Source: Alkalicaulis satelles (GTDB lineage Bacteria > Pseudomonadota > Alphaproteobacteria > Caulobacterales > Maricaulaceae). Taken from it: a stretch of DNA of 64,000 nt. This document shows, piece after piece, positions 18,136 to 26,969 of this stretch. The DNA lies in the NCBI RefSeq assembly GCF_008630495.1, contig NZ_VWOJ01000004.1, positions 185,784-249,783 of the forward strand, written 5' to 3'. The notes beneath the pieces were generated by a model. The model did no database searches, had not been told where the DNA came from, and saw only the letters and a list, made by a program, of their open reading frames with translations. Every line of letters begins with the position of its first letter. The stretch's first letter is position 1. A program made the position numbers and the translations under genes.

Positions 18136-18726
18136 CGGTTGGATAAGCCGCTGTCCCGCCCGAAATGTCACCTTGACCGGTGCTGTGTCCGGGTCTGTCA
18201 GGGCGTGGGCGAGGAAAGGTTCCAGGGACGGATCGTCAAGGCTCCCGGCAGATTGCGGCGTGAGCCAGACCAGGCGCTCGCACCAGCCGCGGCGCTTGAG
18301 CGAATTGGAGACGGCGCTGAGCGGCGCGGAGAACACGCGTACATGGCGCCGCCGTGGCATGTGCGCAGGATCAATCGCGCGCCCCAGAAAACGCAGAGCG
18401 GCCCGGTCGGGCATCAGCCCGTGCCGCGCCATGCGGCTCCAGCCGCCGTCCCTGGCCAGCACCGCATCAGCAGGCGCAGGCCGGGCGATGAGCTGGCCCA
18501 GGTACTCGAACAGCGCGCGCAGCGCTGCATCCTGAAATGCGCCAGAGCGGATTTCCGCCGCCCCCAGCCAGACCCGCGGCAGGGCCGGCGCAGCGCCAGC
18601 GCCATCGCCGCGTTCAGGCCGCACGCACGGTACGATCAGAGAGCCGTCATTGCGGCCAAGGGCAAGGCGTCCTGTATGGGGATCGGCCAGCACCAGGGCG
18701 GCGAAATCAATTGCGCGCGCGCTCAT
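18115..18726 (-). CDS. conserved-looking hypothetical protein in topA-rnr-Nudix operon
   Basis: A 203-residue protein that I do not recognise. It has no signal peptide or membrane segment. It is rich in Ala/Arg/Leu, and residues such as GGWSRMARHGLMPDRAAL and RRRHVRVFSAPL suggest a folded alpha/beta protein. Its start overlaps the Nudix stop by ATGA (18723-18726), so it is translationally coupled as the last gene of the topA-rnr-Nudix operon. The last 6 or so codons run into a palindromic repeat element, so the natural C-terminus may have been extended or replaced. A role linked to nucleotide or RNA metabolism is only a guess from context. Confidence 0.7.
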   Translation of the reverse strand: MSARAIDFAALVLADPHTGRLALGRNDGSLIVPCVRPERGDGAGAAPALPRVWLGAAEIRSGAFQDAALRALFEYLGQLIARPAPADAVLARDGGWSRMARHGLMPDRAALRFLGRAIDPAHMPRRRHVRVFSAPLSAVSNSLKRRGWCERLVWLTPQSAGSLDDPSLEPFLAHALTDPDTAPVKVTFRAGQRLIQPLERDLT

Positions 18727-19427
18727 ACCTCATCCACCCTGGGGCCTTTGGAGGTGACGCGCGCACAGCGCACTGGAGCGCGCTTGCCGTCGAGATGGGC
18801 TTCGAGTTCCGACAGGACGAAGCGGGTGATGATCGGTATGTCGAGATGGCGCGCCTGATCCAGCGCCACCCAGCGCAAATCCTCCAGCTCGCCATTGCCG
18901 GAGAGGCTCGCCTCGCCATGAACCTGATCGGCGTCGGCGCGGAAGAACCAGGCGTCGAAACGGCGCGTGCGCCCCGGCGGGGTGATGGCGCGCGCCACCA
19001 GATCCAGCGCGGCGGCGTCCGGCTTGACGCCCGCATCTGCAAACGGCTTCCAGGCCGGGCGGGGGCGCTCGATGGTTCCAGGGCGCGCCAGCAGAAGGCC
19101 GGTCTCTTCGGCGGTCTCGCGCAAGGCGGCTGCGGCTGCGGCTCGGGCGCGGCGCTCGCTGAGCACCCGGGTGAGCACGGCCTGAACCTCCTCGCGCACT
19201 TCGCGCGCCAGCGGGGCGTAGCCGTCAGTACGGTCCACCCGCCCGCCGGGGAAGACATATTTCTGCGGCATGAAGACATGCCCGCCCGAGCGCCGCCCGA
19301 ACAGGATTTCCACCGAGCCGTTTTGGCGCGCGCGCGTCAGAATCAGGGAGGCGGCCAGGCGCGGGCGTTGCACCGGCGCTGTTGCGCCGGGCGGGGCAGG
19401 GCGGGGTCTAGCGTTTGCGTCGGCCAT
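18723..19427 (-). CDS. Nudix hydrolase
   Basis: A 234-residue Nudix protein of the longer type found beside rnr in alphaproteobacteria. Seen: YVFPGGRVD early in the fold, a long insert, and the Nudix box core ALRETAEETGLLL with the REx2EE metal residues. The Gly and first Glu of the canonical box are less clear because of the Ala-rich insert. It probably hydrolyses a nucleoside-diphosphate derivative or CoA; the substrate is unknown. The ATG at 19427 overlaps the rnr 3' end by 20 bases. Confidence 0.85.
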   Translation of the reverse strand: MADANARPRPAPPGATAPVQRPRLAASLILTRARQNGSVEILFGRRSGGHVFMPQKYVFPGGRVDRTDGYAPLAREVREEVQAVLTRVLSERRARAAAAAALRETAEETGLLLARPGTIERPRPAWKPFADAGVKPDAAALDLVARAITPPGRTRRFDAWFFRADADQVHGEASLSGNGELEDLRWVALDQARHLDIPIITRFVLSELEAHLDGKRAPVRCARVTSKGPRVDEV

Positions 19428-21672
19428 GGCTTTTCTTCTGGGATCCGCGCCCGCGCCGCTCAAATCCTCTGGAGCCTGAGCGGGCGTGCCCGCGGCCCTG
19501 ATCGGGACGGCCCGGTTCGGGAGGCGTCAGCATGTCGAATATCAGCCCGCCCGTCACGGGCGTGGCTTCCACCAGACGCACCTTGACGCGCATGCCCAGC
19601 CGGAAGCGTCCGCCCGTTTTCTGCCCGATCAGGGAATGGGCGGATTCGTCATGGGCGAAATACTCCTCGCCCAGCTGGGAGATGGGACACAGCCCGTCCG
19701 CGCCTGTTTCATCCAGGCGTACAAACAGGCCAAAGCGCGTGACGCCGGTGATGCGCCCGTCAAACTCCCCGCCTGTGCGCGCAGAGAGCCAGCTGGCGAT
19801 AAAGCGGTCCACCGCATCGCGCTCGGCGGCCATGGCGCGGCGCTCATTGGCGCTGGTTTCCTCGGCGATGGCTTCCAGCTCGCTGCGCTCCTCGTCGCTC
19901 TGCCCGTCATCGCCCAGCCCGTAAGCGCGGATCAGGGCGCGGTGAATGGTCAGGTCCGCATAGCGCCGGATCGGCGATGTGAAGTGGGAATAGCGCCCCA
20001 GATTGAGGCCGAAATGGCCGATATTATTGACGTCATAGACCGCCTGGGACTGGCTGCGCAGCACCACCTCGTTGACAGTCTCATAGTGCTCGGAGCCTTC
20101 GGCGGCCTTGAGCACCACATTGAAGCGCGCTGGCGTGACCCGGTCGCCGCGCGCCCATTTCAGGCCCACCTGGGGCAGGAACTCGGCCAGATTGTCCAGC
20201 TTCTGCGTGCCCGGCTCGTCGTGGATGCGATAGATCTGGGGCGTGCGCTTGTCTTCCAGCGCCTCGGCGGCGGCCACATTGGCCTGGATCATCATTTCTT
20301 CGATCAGCTTGTGGGCGTCGAAGCGCTCGCGCAGCTTCACCCCTTGCACCGAGCCGTCCTCGCCGATGACGATCTTGCGTTCAGGCGCGTCGATCTCCAG
20401 CGGTTCGCGCCGCGAGCGGGCGCGTCTGAGCGCGCCATAGGCCCCCCACAAGGGCTTCAGCACGTCCTCAAGCAGGGTTTCCGCCTTGCCCTTGCCGCGC
20501 CCGTCTATCGCGTCCTGGGCTTCCTCATAGGACAGCTTGGCCGCCGAACGCATCCAGCCGCGCATGACGGTGTGGCCCTTCTTGGCGCCGTCGCGGTCGA
20601 ACACCATGCGCACAGCCAGGCACGGGCGCTCCTCGCCTTCTTTGAGCGAGCACAGATCATTGGACAGCCGCTCGGGCAGCATGGGCACCACCCGGTCGGG
20701 CAGATAGACCGACACGCCGCGCTTGCGCGCGCCCCGGTCAAGCGCCGAGCCGCAGCGCACATAGGCGGCCACGTCCGCAATCGCCACGATCACGATCCAG
20801 CCGCCCGAATTGGCCGGATCCTCGTCAGGCGCAGCCCAGACCGCATCGTCGTGATCGCGCGCGTCCTGGGGGTCAATGGTGATCAGCGGCACGTCGCGCA
20901 GATCGGTGCGCCGGCCCATGCTGACAGGACGGACAGCCTCGACTTCCTTGAGTTCGGCATCTGAAAACCCGTCCGGCACGCCATGTTCGGCCATGGCGAT
21001 GATGGACCCGGCGCGCGGGCTATTGGCCGAACCGATCACCTCTTCGATGACCGCGGTCTTCAACCCGAAGCGGCGTTCAGAGGCGATGCGCACGCTGACC
21101 AGATCACCGTCACTGGCCTTGCGGGTCTCTCCGCGCGCCGGCACCAGTTCATGGCGCGCGCGCCGGTCCACGGGAACCAGGCGGGCTTCGCCGGGACCGG
21201 ACTGGCGCAGGACGCACAATATGCGCTCGGAGGCCTGGCCCAGCACACGCATCACCTCGGCGTCATAGCCGCCTTCCTCGTCCGGGGTCAGGCGCGCCAG
21301 CACCCTGTCGCCAACCCCTGCCGGGCGCGAGCGTCCCGATTTCTTTTCAGGGACAAGGCGGATCACCGGGCCTTGCAACTCGGCCTTGACGGGGCGGCAC
21401 AGAAACTCGCCGTCCACATCGCGGTCATAGACCTCAAGCACGCTGACCGCGGGCAGGCCTCCGGTCAGGTCATAGGCTTTTGCGCCGGTCTTGCGGATCG
21501 CGCCTTCGGTTTCCAGTTCGCGCAGCGCGTCTTTCAGGGCGCGTTTCTGGTCGCCCGACAGGCCCAGCGCCCGGGCCAGCTCGCGCTTGGTGAACCGGCC
21601 CTCGCCAAGCTTGACCGCCTCGATCAGACCCTTGCGGGTGAACCCGTGCTCTTCATAGGGGTCGCGGCTCAA
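19408..21672 (-). CDS. rnr: ribonuclease R
   Basis: A 754-residue 3'-5' exoribonuclease that degrades structured RNA. Domains in order: winged-helix N-terminus (RKGLIEAVKLGEGRFTKREL), cold-shock domains, RNB catalytic domain with ITIDPQDARDHDDAVWA (the metal-binding Asp cluster), HFTSPIRRYADLTIHRAL, an S1 domain (GRITGVTRFGLFVRLDETGA), and a basic C-terminal tail (RRGRGSQKKSHGRRKR). The start overlaps the topA stop by ATGA, so topA and rnr are translationally coupled. Confidence 0.96.
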   Translation of the reverse strand: MSRDPYEEHGFTRKGLIEAVKLGEGRFTKRELARALGLSGDQKRALKDALRELETEGAIRKTGAKAYDLTGGLPAVSVLEVYDRDVDGEFLCRPVKAELQGPVIRLVPEKKSGRSRPAGVGDRVLARLTPDEEGGYDAEVMRVLGQASERILCVLRQSGPGEARLVPVDRRARHELVPARGETRKASDGDLVSVRIASERRFGLKTAVIEEVIGSANSPRAGSIIAMAEHGVPDGFSDAELKEVEAVRPVSMGRRTDLRDVPLITIDPQDARDHDDAVWAAPDEDPANSGGWIVIVAIADVAAYVRCGSALDRGARKRGVSVYLPDRVVPMLPERLSNDLCSLKEGEERPCLAVRMVFDRDGAKKGHTVMRGWMRSAAKLSYEEAQDAIDGRGKGKAETLLEDVLKPLWGAYGALRRARSRREPLEIDAPERKIVIGEDGSVQGVKLRERFDAHKLIEEMMIQANVAAAEALEDKRTPQIYRIHDEPGTQKLDNLAEFLPQVGLKWARGDRVTPARFNVVLKAAEGSEHYETVNEVVLRSQSQAVYDVNNIGHFGLNLGRYSHFTSPIRRYADLTIHRALIRAYGLGDDGQSDEERSELEAIAEETSANERRAMAAERDAVDRFIASWLSARTGGEFDGRITGVTRFGLFVRLDETGADGLCPISQLGEEYFAHDESAHSLIGQKTGGRFRLGMRVKVRLVEATPVTGGLIFDMLTPPEPGRPDQGRGHARSGSRGFERRGRGSQKKSHGRRKR

Positions 21673-24302
21673 GACGCATCCTTCTTGGCGGTTTTCTTTG
21701 CGGGGGCTTTCTTGGCGCCCGACTTCTTGGCTGGCGCCTTCTTGGCGGCAGGCTTTTTCGCCGCCGGTTTCTTGGCCGCCTTGCGCGCCGGAGCCTTCTT
21801 GCCGCCCTTGGCCGCTTTCTCGGCGATCAGGATGACGGCTTCATCCATTGTGATGGCTTGCGGATCGGCGCCGCGCGGCAAGGTCGCATTGATCTTGCCA
21901 TGCTTCACATAGGGGCCATAGCGCCCGCTCATCACCTGAACCGGACCGCCCTCGGACGGGTGTTCGCCCAGCTCCTTCAAGGGCGCTGCGCCCGCGCCGC
22001 CGCGCTGGCCGCGCCCGGCTTTTTTCTGGGCGATCAGGTCCACCGCGCGGTTCACCCCCACCTCGAACACCTCTTCGGCATTAGGTAGGTTGGCGTAGGT
22101 CGAACCATGGCGCACGAACGGGCCATAGCGCCCGATGCCCGCCTCAATGGGCTCGCCGTCTTCGGGGTGCAGGCCGACCAGTCGCGGCAGGTCGATCAGC
22201 TTGACCGCCTGTTCAAACGTCAGATCAGCCGGGCTCCAGCCCTTGGGCAGGGAGCCGCGCCTCGGCTTGTCCTCGCCCTGCACCTGCATTTCCAGATAGG
22301 GACCAAAGCGGCCGTCCTTGAGATAGATGGTCGCGCCGGTCTCCGGATGCTCGCCAAGGGCGCCGTCGCCATTGGCGCTGGCGGGCGCTTCGCTGGTCCC
22401 CAGGGGGCGCGTATAGCGGCAGTCGGGATAGTTGGAGCAGCCCACAAACGCCCCATGCTTGCCCAGGCGCAGCGAAAGCGTGCCCACATTGCACGACGGG
22501 CATATCCTCGGGTCGGAGCCGTCCTCTCGCGGGGGATAGATCAGCGGTTCGAGGGCCACATTCATCGCGTCGATGACATTGCCCACTCTGAGATCGGCGA
22601 TCCCCTCCACGCTGGCGGAGAAATCACGCCAGAACGCGCGCAGCAACTCCTTCCAGTCCAGCTCGCCGGCCGAGACCTTGTCGAGCTGGTCCTCCAGTCC
22701 TGCGGTGAAATCGTATTCCACATAGCGCTTGAAGAAGTTTTCCAGGAAGGCGATCACCACCCGGCCCTTGTCCTCGGGCACGAAGCGATTGTCCTCCATA
22801 CGCACATAATCGCGATCACGCAGCACGGTCAGGATGGAGGCGTAGGTGGACGGCCGGCCAATGCCCAGCTCTTCCATTTTCTTGACCAGCGAGGCCTCGC
22901 TATAGCGCGGGGGCGGCTGGGTGAAGTGCTGTTCGGCGAAGGTCTGTTCCGCTTTCGCGCCCGCGCCCTGGCGCACGGCGGGCAGGCGCATCTCGCCCTC
23001 ATCCTCTTCATCGTCGCGGCCCTCCTGATAGAGGGCGAAGAAGCCGGGGAACACCACCACCGAGCCCGTGGCGCGCAGGGCCAGCGAGCCGTCAGCATTC
23101 TCGATATCGATGGTGGTGCGCTCAAGGCGCGCGCTTTCCATCTGGCTGGCCACAGCCCGCTTCCAGATCAGGGCGTAAAGCCTGGCCTGGTCGGCTTCCA
23201 GGCGTAGCGAGTCCGGGCTGCGCGAAAAGCTGGTGGGGCGGATGGCCTCGTGGGCTTCCTGGGCGTTGCGCGCCTTGGAGGTGTAGAAGCGCGGCTTCTC
23301 GGGCACGAAGTCGGGACCATGCTCGTTCTGGATCACCGCGCGCGCTTCGGCCACGGCGCCGGAATCCATCGAGACGCCATCGGTCCGCATATAGGTGATG
23401 AGGCCCACCGTCTCCCCGCCGATTTCCACGCCCTCATAGAGACGCTGGGCGGCGCGCATGGTGCGCTGGGCGTCAAATCCGAGCTTGCGGGCCGCCTCCT
23501 GCTGCAGGGTGGAGGTGGTGAAGGGCGGGGGCGGATTGCGCTTTGCCGGCTTGGCCTCGACCGAGGCGATAGACAGGCTTGCTGAGCGGATGGCCGCTTC
23601 GGCGGCGCGCGCGCGCGTCTCTTCGCCGATGGTCAGCCGGGTGATCTTCTCGTTCTCGAAGCGTGACAGGCGGGCGCGGAACACCCCTTGGGCGCCCTGT
23701 GCGGCGAGGTCGGCCTCAACCGACCAGTATTCCTGAGCCTTGAAGCTCTCGATCTCACCTTCACGCTCGGTGATCAGGCGCAGGGCCACCGATTGCACGC
23801 GTCCCGCAGAACGGGAGCCAGGCAGCTTGCGCCACAGCACCGGCGACAGGGTGAAGCCCACCAGATAGTCCAGCGCCCGGCGCGCCAGATAGGCTTCCAC
23901 CAGCTCCATATCCACATCGCGCGGACGTTCAAGCGCCTCGCTGACGGCTTTCTTGGTGATGGCATTGAAGGCGACCCGCTGGATACGCTTGTCCTTGAGT
24001 GCGCGTCGCTTGGTGAGCGCTTCGAGCAGGTGCCAGGAAATGGCTTCGCCTTCCCGGTCCGGGTCAGTGGCCAGGATCAGGGTATCGGCGTCTTTCAGGG
24101 CGTCGGCGATGGCCTTGATGCGCGTCTGGGACTTGGGATCGACCTCCCAGTCCATCGCGAAATCCTCGTCAGGGCGCACCGATCCATCCTTGGCGGGCAG
24201 GTCGCGCACATGGCCGAAGCTGGCCAGCACGGTGAAGTCCGCGCCCAGATATTTGTTGATGGTTTTGGCTTTGGCCGGGGATTCAACGACAACGACGTTC
24301 AT
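21669..24302 (-). CDS. topA: DNA topoisomerase I
   Basis: An 877-residue type IA topoisomerase that relaxes negative supercoils. Seen: the Toprim domain MNVVVVESPAKAKTINKYLG and LATDPDREGEAI; the active-site Tyr in GLITYMRTDGVSMD; one clear C-terminal zinc finger CPSCNVGTL...CSNYPDC; further TopoI repeat domains (GRYGPYVKHG, GRYGPFVRHG); and a Lys/Ala repeat tail of about 45 residues (KKPAAKKAPAKKS) common in alphaproteobacterial TopA. It is the first gene of the topA-rnr-Nudix-unknown operon. Confidence 0.97.
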   Translation of the reverse strand: MNVVVVESPAKAKTINKYLGADFTVLASFGHVRDLPAKDGSVRPDEDFAMDWEVDPKSQTRIKAIADALKDADTLILATDPDREGEAISWHLLEALTKRRALKDKRIQRVAFNAITKKAVSEALERPRDVDMELVEAYLARRALDYLVGFTLSPVLWRKLPGSRSAGRVQSVALRLITEREGEIESFKAQEYWSVEADLAAQGAQGVFRARLSRFENEKITRLTIGEETRARAAEAAIRSASLSIASVEAKPAKRNPPPPFTTSTLQQEAARKLGFDAQRTMRAAQRLYEGVEIGGETVGLITYMRTDGVSMDSGAVAEARAVIQNEHGPDFVPEKPRFYTSKARNAQEAHEAIRPTSFSRSPDSLRLEADQARLYALIWKRAVASQMESARLERTTIDIENADGSLALRATGSVVVFPGFFALYQEGRDDEEDEGEMRLPAVRQGAGAKAEQTFAEQHFTQPPPRYSEASLVKKMEELGIGRPSTYASILTVLRDRDYVRMEDNRFVPEDKGRVVIAFLENFFKRYVEYDFTAGLEDQLDKVSAGELDWKELLRAFWRDFSASVEGIADLRVGNVIDAMNVALEPLIYPPREDGSDPRICPSCNVGTLSLRLGKHGAFVGCSNYPDCRYTRPLGTSEAPASANGDGALGEHPETGATIYLKDGRFGPYLEMQVQGEDKPRRGSLPKGWSPADLTFEQAVKLIDLPRLVGLHPEDGEPIEAGIGRYGPFVRHGSTYANLPNAEEVFEVGVNRAVDLIAQKKAGRGQRGGAGAAPLKELGEHPSEGGPVQVMSGRYGPYVKHGKINATLPRGADPQAITMDEAVILIAEKAAKGGKKAPARKAAKKPAAKKPAAKKAPAKKSGAKKAPAKKTAKKDAS

Positions 24303-24498
24303 TTCGGGAGCGACTCACAAGCGGCGCGGGAACGATGCGCGGTTCATCCGGCGCAGCGGCGGCGGAAAGTGGGTGAAGGCCTGCATGGAGTCAACATGAG
24401 CGCGCCGGGGAACGGCCCCTTGCATTTAAGGGTGCAATCTGACATCCATGCTGCCACTAGTTGTTACGCCAGATTGTTTCGCCGGGCAGGTCATGCAG

Positions 24499-24765
24499 AT
24501 GAGCAATAAATCAGCCCCTTTGCCAGACAGTTATCTCATGATGACCGATCCCGCTCCGGCGGAGGAAGCGGCCGGATATCTGATCGAGATGCTCAACTCC
24601 ATGGCGGCATTCGCCCATAAAAGCAATCTCAGCAATAGTTCTGTCTTCCTCAATGCGGCCGCTACGGTGGTGTGGCAGGAGTGCCAGTTGCGCACGAGCG
24701 GCCCGCCGGAATTCCGCGAAGGTGTAGAGATCGCCTGGCCGGAGGGTTTTGCGCCGCTGGACTGA
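24499..24765 (+). CDS. small hypothetical protein
   Basis: An 88-residue protein that I do not recognise. It is mildly acidic, with one helix-prone stretch (EAAGYLIEMLNSMAAFAHKS) and no signal peptide or cysteine-based metal site. I chose the ATG at 24499 because AGG lies 8 bases upstream; an ATG at 24493 is too close to it. It stands alone between topA (divergent) and dusA, 62 bp before dusA. Codon use looks like its neighbours, so a real gene is likely but not certain. Confidence 0.6.
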   Translation: MSNKSAPLPDSYLMMTDPAPAEEAAGYLIEMLNSMAAFAHKSNLSNSSVFLNAAATVVWQECQLRTSGPPEFREGVEIAWPEGFAPLD

Positions 24766-24827
24766 CCGGTTCGCCTTCCGTCAAGGCTGATTTGCTCTTG
24801 CCTGTCTTCCGGCGTACATGGCGCGCC

Positions 24828-25835
24828 ATGACCGCACGCCCTGTAACCCCTGCACCGCTTGACCGCCGGTTTTGCGTGGCGCCCATGATGGACTGGACCG
24901 ACCGGCATTGCCGGGCCTTCCATCGCGTGCTGACGCGCCGTGCGCTGCTCTACACCGAGATGGCGGTGGATCAGGCGGTGTTGCGGGGCGATGCGGCGCG
25001 CCTGATCGGGTTTGACCCTGCCGAACATCCCGTGGCGATCCAGCTGGGCGGGTCGGACCCGGACGATCTGGCCAGGGCGGCGCGCATCGCCGAAGGTTTC
25101 GGATATGCCGAGATCAATCTCAATGTGGGCTGCCCGTCTGACCGGGTGCAATCGGGCCGCTTCGGCGCGTGCCTGATGCGCGAACCTGAACTGGTGCGCG
25201 ACTGCCTGCAGGCCATGCGCGAAGCGGTGAGCGTGCCCGTGACCGTCAAGCACCGTCTGGGCGTGGATGATCAGGATCCGCGCGAGACCCTGTTCGGCTT
25301 TGTGGAGACGGTGGCGAAAAGCGGCGTGACCAGTTTTATTGTCCACGCCCGCAAGGCCTGGCTGGACGGGCTGAGCCCGAAAGAGAACCGGGACATTCCG
25401 CCGCTGGACTATGATCTGGTGCGTGAGCTGAAGGCCGCGCGACCGGAGCTGGAGATCATCCTCAATGGCGGATTGGCCGATCTCGATCAGGCGCTGCGTG
25501 AGGGCGAGGGGCTGGACGGTGTGATGCTGGGCCGGGCGGCCTATCACACGCCTTTCCTGATGAACGAGGTGGATGTGCGCGTCTATGGCGAGCCGCTTGA
25601 GGCGCGAACGCCTTCTGACATCGTTGCAGCATACCGGCCCTATATGGAGGCGCGCCTGAGCGAGGGCGTGCGTCTGAACGCCATGACGCGCCACATTCTG
25701 GGGCTTTTCGCCGGCCTGCCGGGCTCGCGCCAGTGGCGCCGGATCCTGTCAGAACAATCCCACCGCCCTGGCGCGGGCTGGGACGTGGTGGAGGCGGCGC
25801 TGGACGCCGTGGCGGAGGCGCGGGCGGCGGCATGA
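24828..25835 (+). CDS. dusA: tRNA-dihydrouridine synthase A
   Basis: A 335-residue FMN-dependent enzyme that reduces U20/U20a in tRNA. Seen: the DusA-specific N-terminus FCVAPMMDWTDRHCRAFHR, LYTEMAVDQAV, the catalytic Cys in NLNVGCPSDRVQSGRFGACL, TVKHRLGVDD, FIVHARKAWLDGLSPKENR and the FMN phosphate-binding ILNGGLADL...GVMLGRAAY. The ATG at 24828 gives the normal length; sequence upstream in frame is not conserved-looking. Its stop overlaps the start of the TSUP gene (ATGA). Confidence 0.95.
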   Translation: MTARPVTPAPLDRRFCVAPMMDWTDRHCRAFHRVLTRRALLYTEMAVDQAVLRGDAARLIGFDPAEHPVAIQLGGSDPDDLARAARIAEGFGYAEINLNVGCPSDRVQSGRFGACLMREPELVRDCLQAMREAVSVPVTVKHRLGVDDQDPRETLFGFVETVAKSGVTSFIVHARKAWLDGLSPKENRDIPPLDYDLVRELKAARPELEIILNGGLADLDQALREGEGLDGVMLGRAAYHTPFLMNEVDVRVYGEPLEARTPSDIVAAYRPYMEARLSEGVRLNAMTRHILGLFAGLPGSRQWRRILSEQSHRPGAGWDVVEAALDAVAEARAAA

Positions 25836-26647
25836 TCGAGACCTATGGAGCCTTCATCCTGGCGCTTCTGGCTGTGGGCGCCTTTGCCGGGCTGATCGCC
25901 GGGCTGTTTGGCATCGGCGGCGGGGTCGTGATGGTCCCGGCCATGTATTACACGCTCAAGCTTCTGGGCTATCCCGATCACGCCATGCATGCCGCGGTGG
26001 GCACCTCGCTGGCGGTGATCGTGGTCACTTCATTGCGCTCGGTCGCCGCCCATGCGGGCCGCGACGCGGTGGATTTCAAGGTCTTGCGCCAGTGGACGCC
26101 CTGGATCGTGCTGGGCGCGCTGGCCGGATCGGCGCTGGCCGGCGCCATCCCGACGCGCGGCCTGGTGTTCATTTTCGCCATCATGGCGCTGATCCTGAGC
26201 CTGCAATTCTTCTTCGGTCGCGGCGACTGGCGCTTGGGCGACGATCTGCCCGGCCAGCCCTGGCGAGCGGGACTGGCGGGCTTTATCGGCGTGCTATCTG
26301 CGCTGATGGGCATTGGCGGGGGCGTGTTCGGCGTCACGCTGATGACGGTGTTCGGCAAACCCATTCACAAGGCGGTCGCCACGGCGGCCGGGTTCGGCGT
26401 GGCGATTGGCGCGCCCGCCGCGCTGGGCTTCATCGTCACTGGCTGGGCGGTGGAGGGCCGCGCCCCGCTCTCGCTGGGCTTTGTCAGCCTGCCCGGCTTT
26501 GTGATTCTCGCCGCCGCCGCCGTGTTCGTGGCGCCGCTGGGGGCGGCCCTCGCGCACCGGCTCAACGCTGCGCGCCTGAGACAGGCCTTCGCCATCGGCC
26601 TGGCGCTGGTGGCCGCCAACATGATGCGCTCGGCGATCTGGGGCTAG
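25832..26647 (+). CDS. TSUP family (TauE/SafE) membrane transporter
   Basis: A 271-residue inner-membrane protein with about 8 hydrophobic segments. Two inverted halves each carry the family motif: GLIAGLFGIGGGVVMVPAM near the N-terminus and GVLSALMGIGGGVFGV in the second half. The TSUP family exports sulfite, sulfoacetate or related organosulfur anions; the substrate here is unknown. It is translationally coupled to dusA, which looks like a co-transcription accident rather than a shared pathway. Confidence 0.9.
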   Translation: MIETYGAFILALLAVGAFAGLIAGLFGIGGGVVMVPAMYYTLKLLGYPDHAMHAAVGTSLAVIVVTSLRSVAAHAGRDAVDFKVLRQWTPWIVLGALAGSALAGAIPTRGLVFIFAIMALILSLQFFFGRGDWRLGDDLPGQPWRAGLAGFIGVLSALMGIGGGVFGVTLMTVFGKPIHKAVATAAGFGVAIGAPAALGFIVTGWAVEGRAPLSLGFVSLPGFVILAAAAVFVAPLGAALAHRLNAARLRQAFAIGLALVAANMMRSAIWG

Positions 26648-26648
26648 C

Positions 26649-26840
26649 TCAGGCTTTGTGACCGGCCTCATAAGCTGTGCGCCTTGCCTCAAGCTTCGGT
26701 TTGACCGCCTCGCGTTCAGCGTCGCTCATGCGCGTCCAGCGGCCCAGCTCTTCAAGCGAACGGAAACAGCCCACGCACACTTTGTGCGCGGGATCGACGA
26801 AACACACCTTGATGCAGGGCGTCCAGATCGGTTCGGTCAT
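26649..26840 (-). CDS. DUF1289 domain protein
   Basis: A 63-residue protein with four cysteines in the DUF1289 pattern: CIKVCFVDP then CVGCFRSLEELGRW, followed by an amphipathic tail MSDAEREAVKPKLEARR. The cysteines probably bind a metal; the function is unknown. It is common in proteobacteria. It ends 1 bp from the convergent TSUP gene and is divergent from the nucleoside transporter. Confidence 0.9.
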   Translation of the reverse strand: MTEPIWTPCIKVCFVDPAHKVCVGCFRSLEELGRWTRMSDAEREAVKPKLEARRTAYEAGHKA

Positions 26841-26969
26841 GGGCGCTAGATGGCGCCTCTGCGCGGCGCGGGCAAGCATGGCTGGCCAAGCGCGGCGGTT
26901 TGGGTATGTTGCGGCTTGGTGACGGGGAGGGCGCGCCACGCGCGCCATAAAGCGGGGAAGCATACGGCC

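Noticed and set aside
26841..26969. Long minus-strand extension of the DUF1289 frame over the nucleoside transporter
   Set aside because: The DUF1289 family is about 60 residues and starts at MTEPIW; the extension is antisense to a clear transporter.
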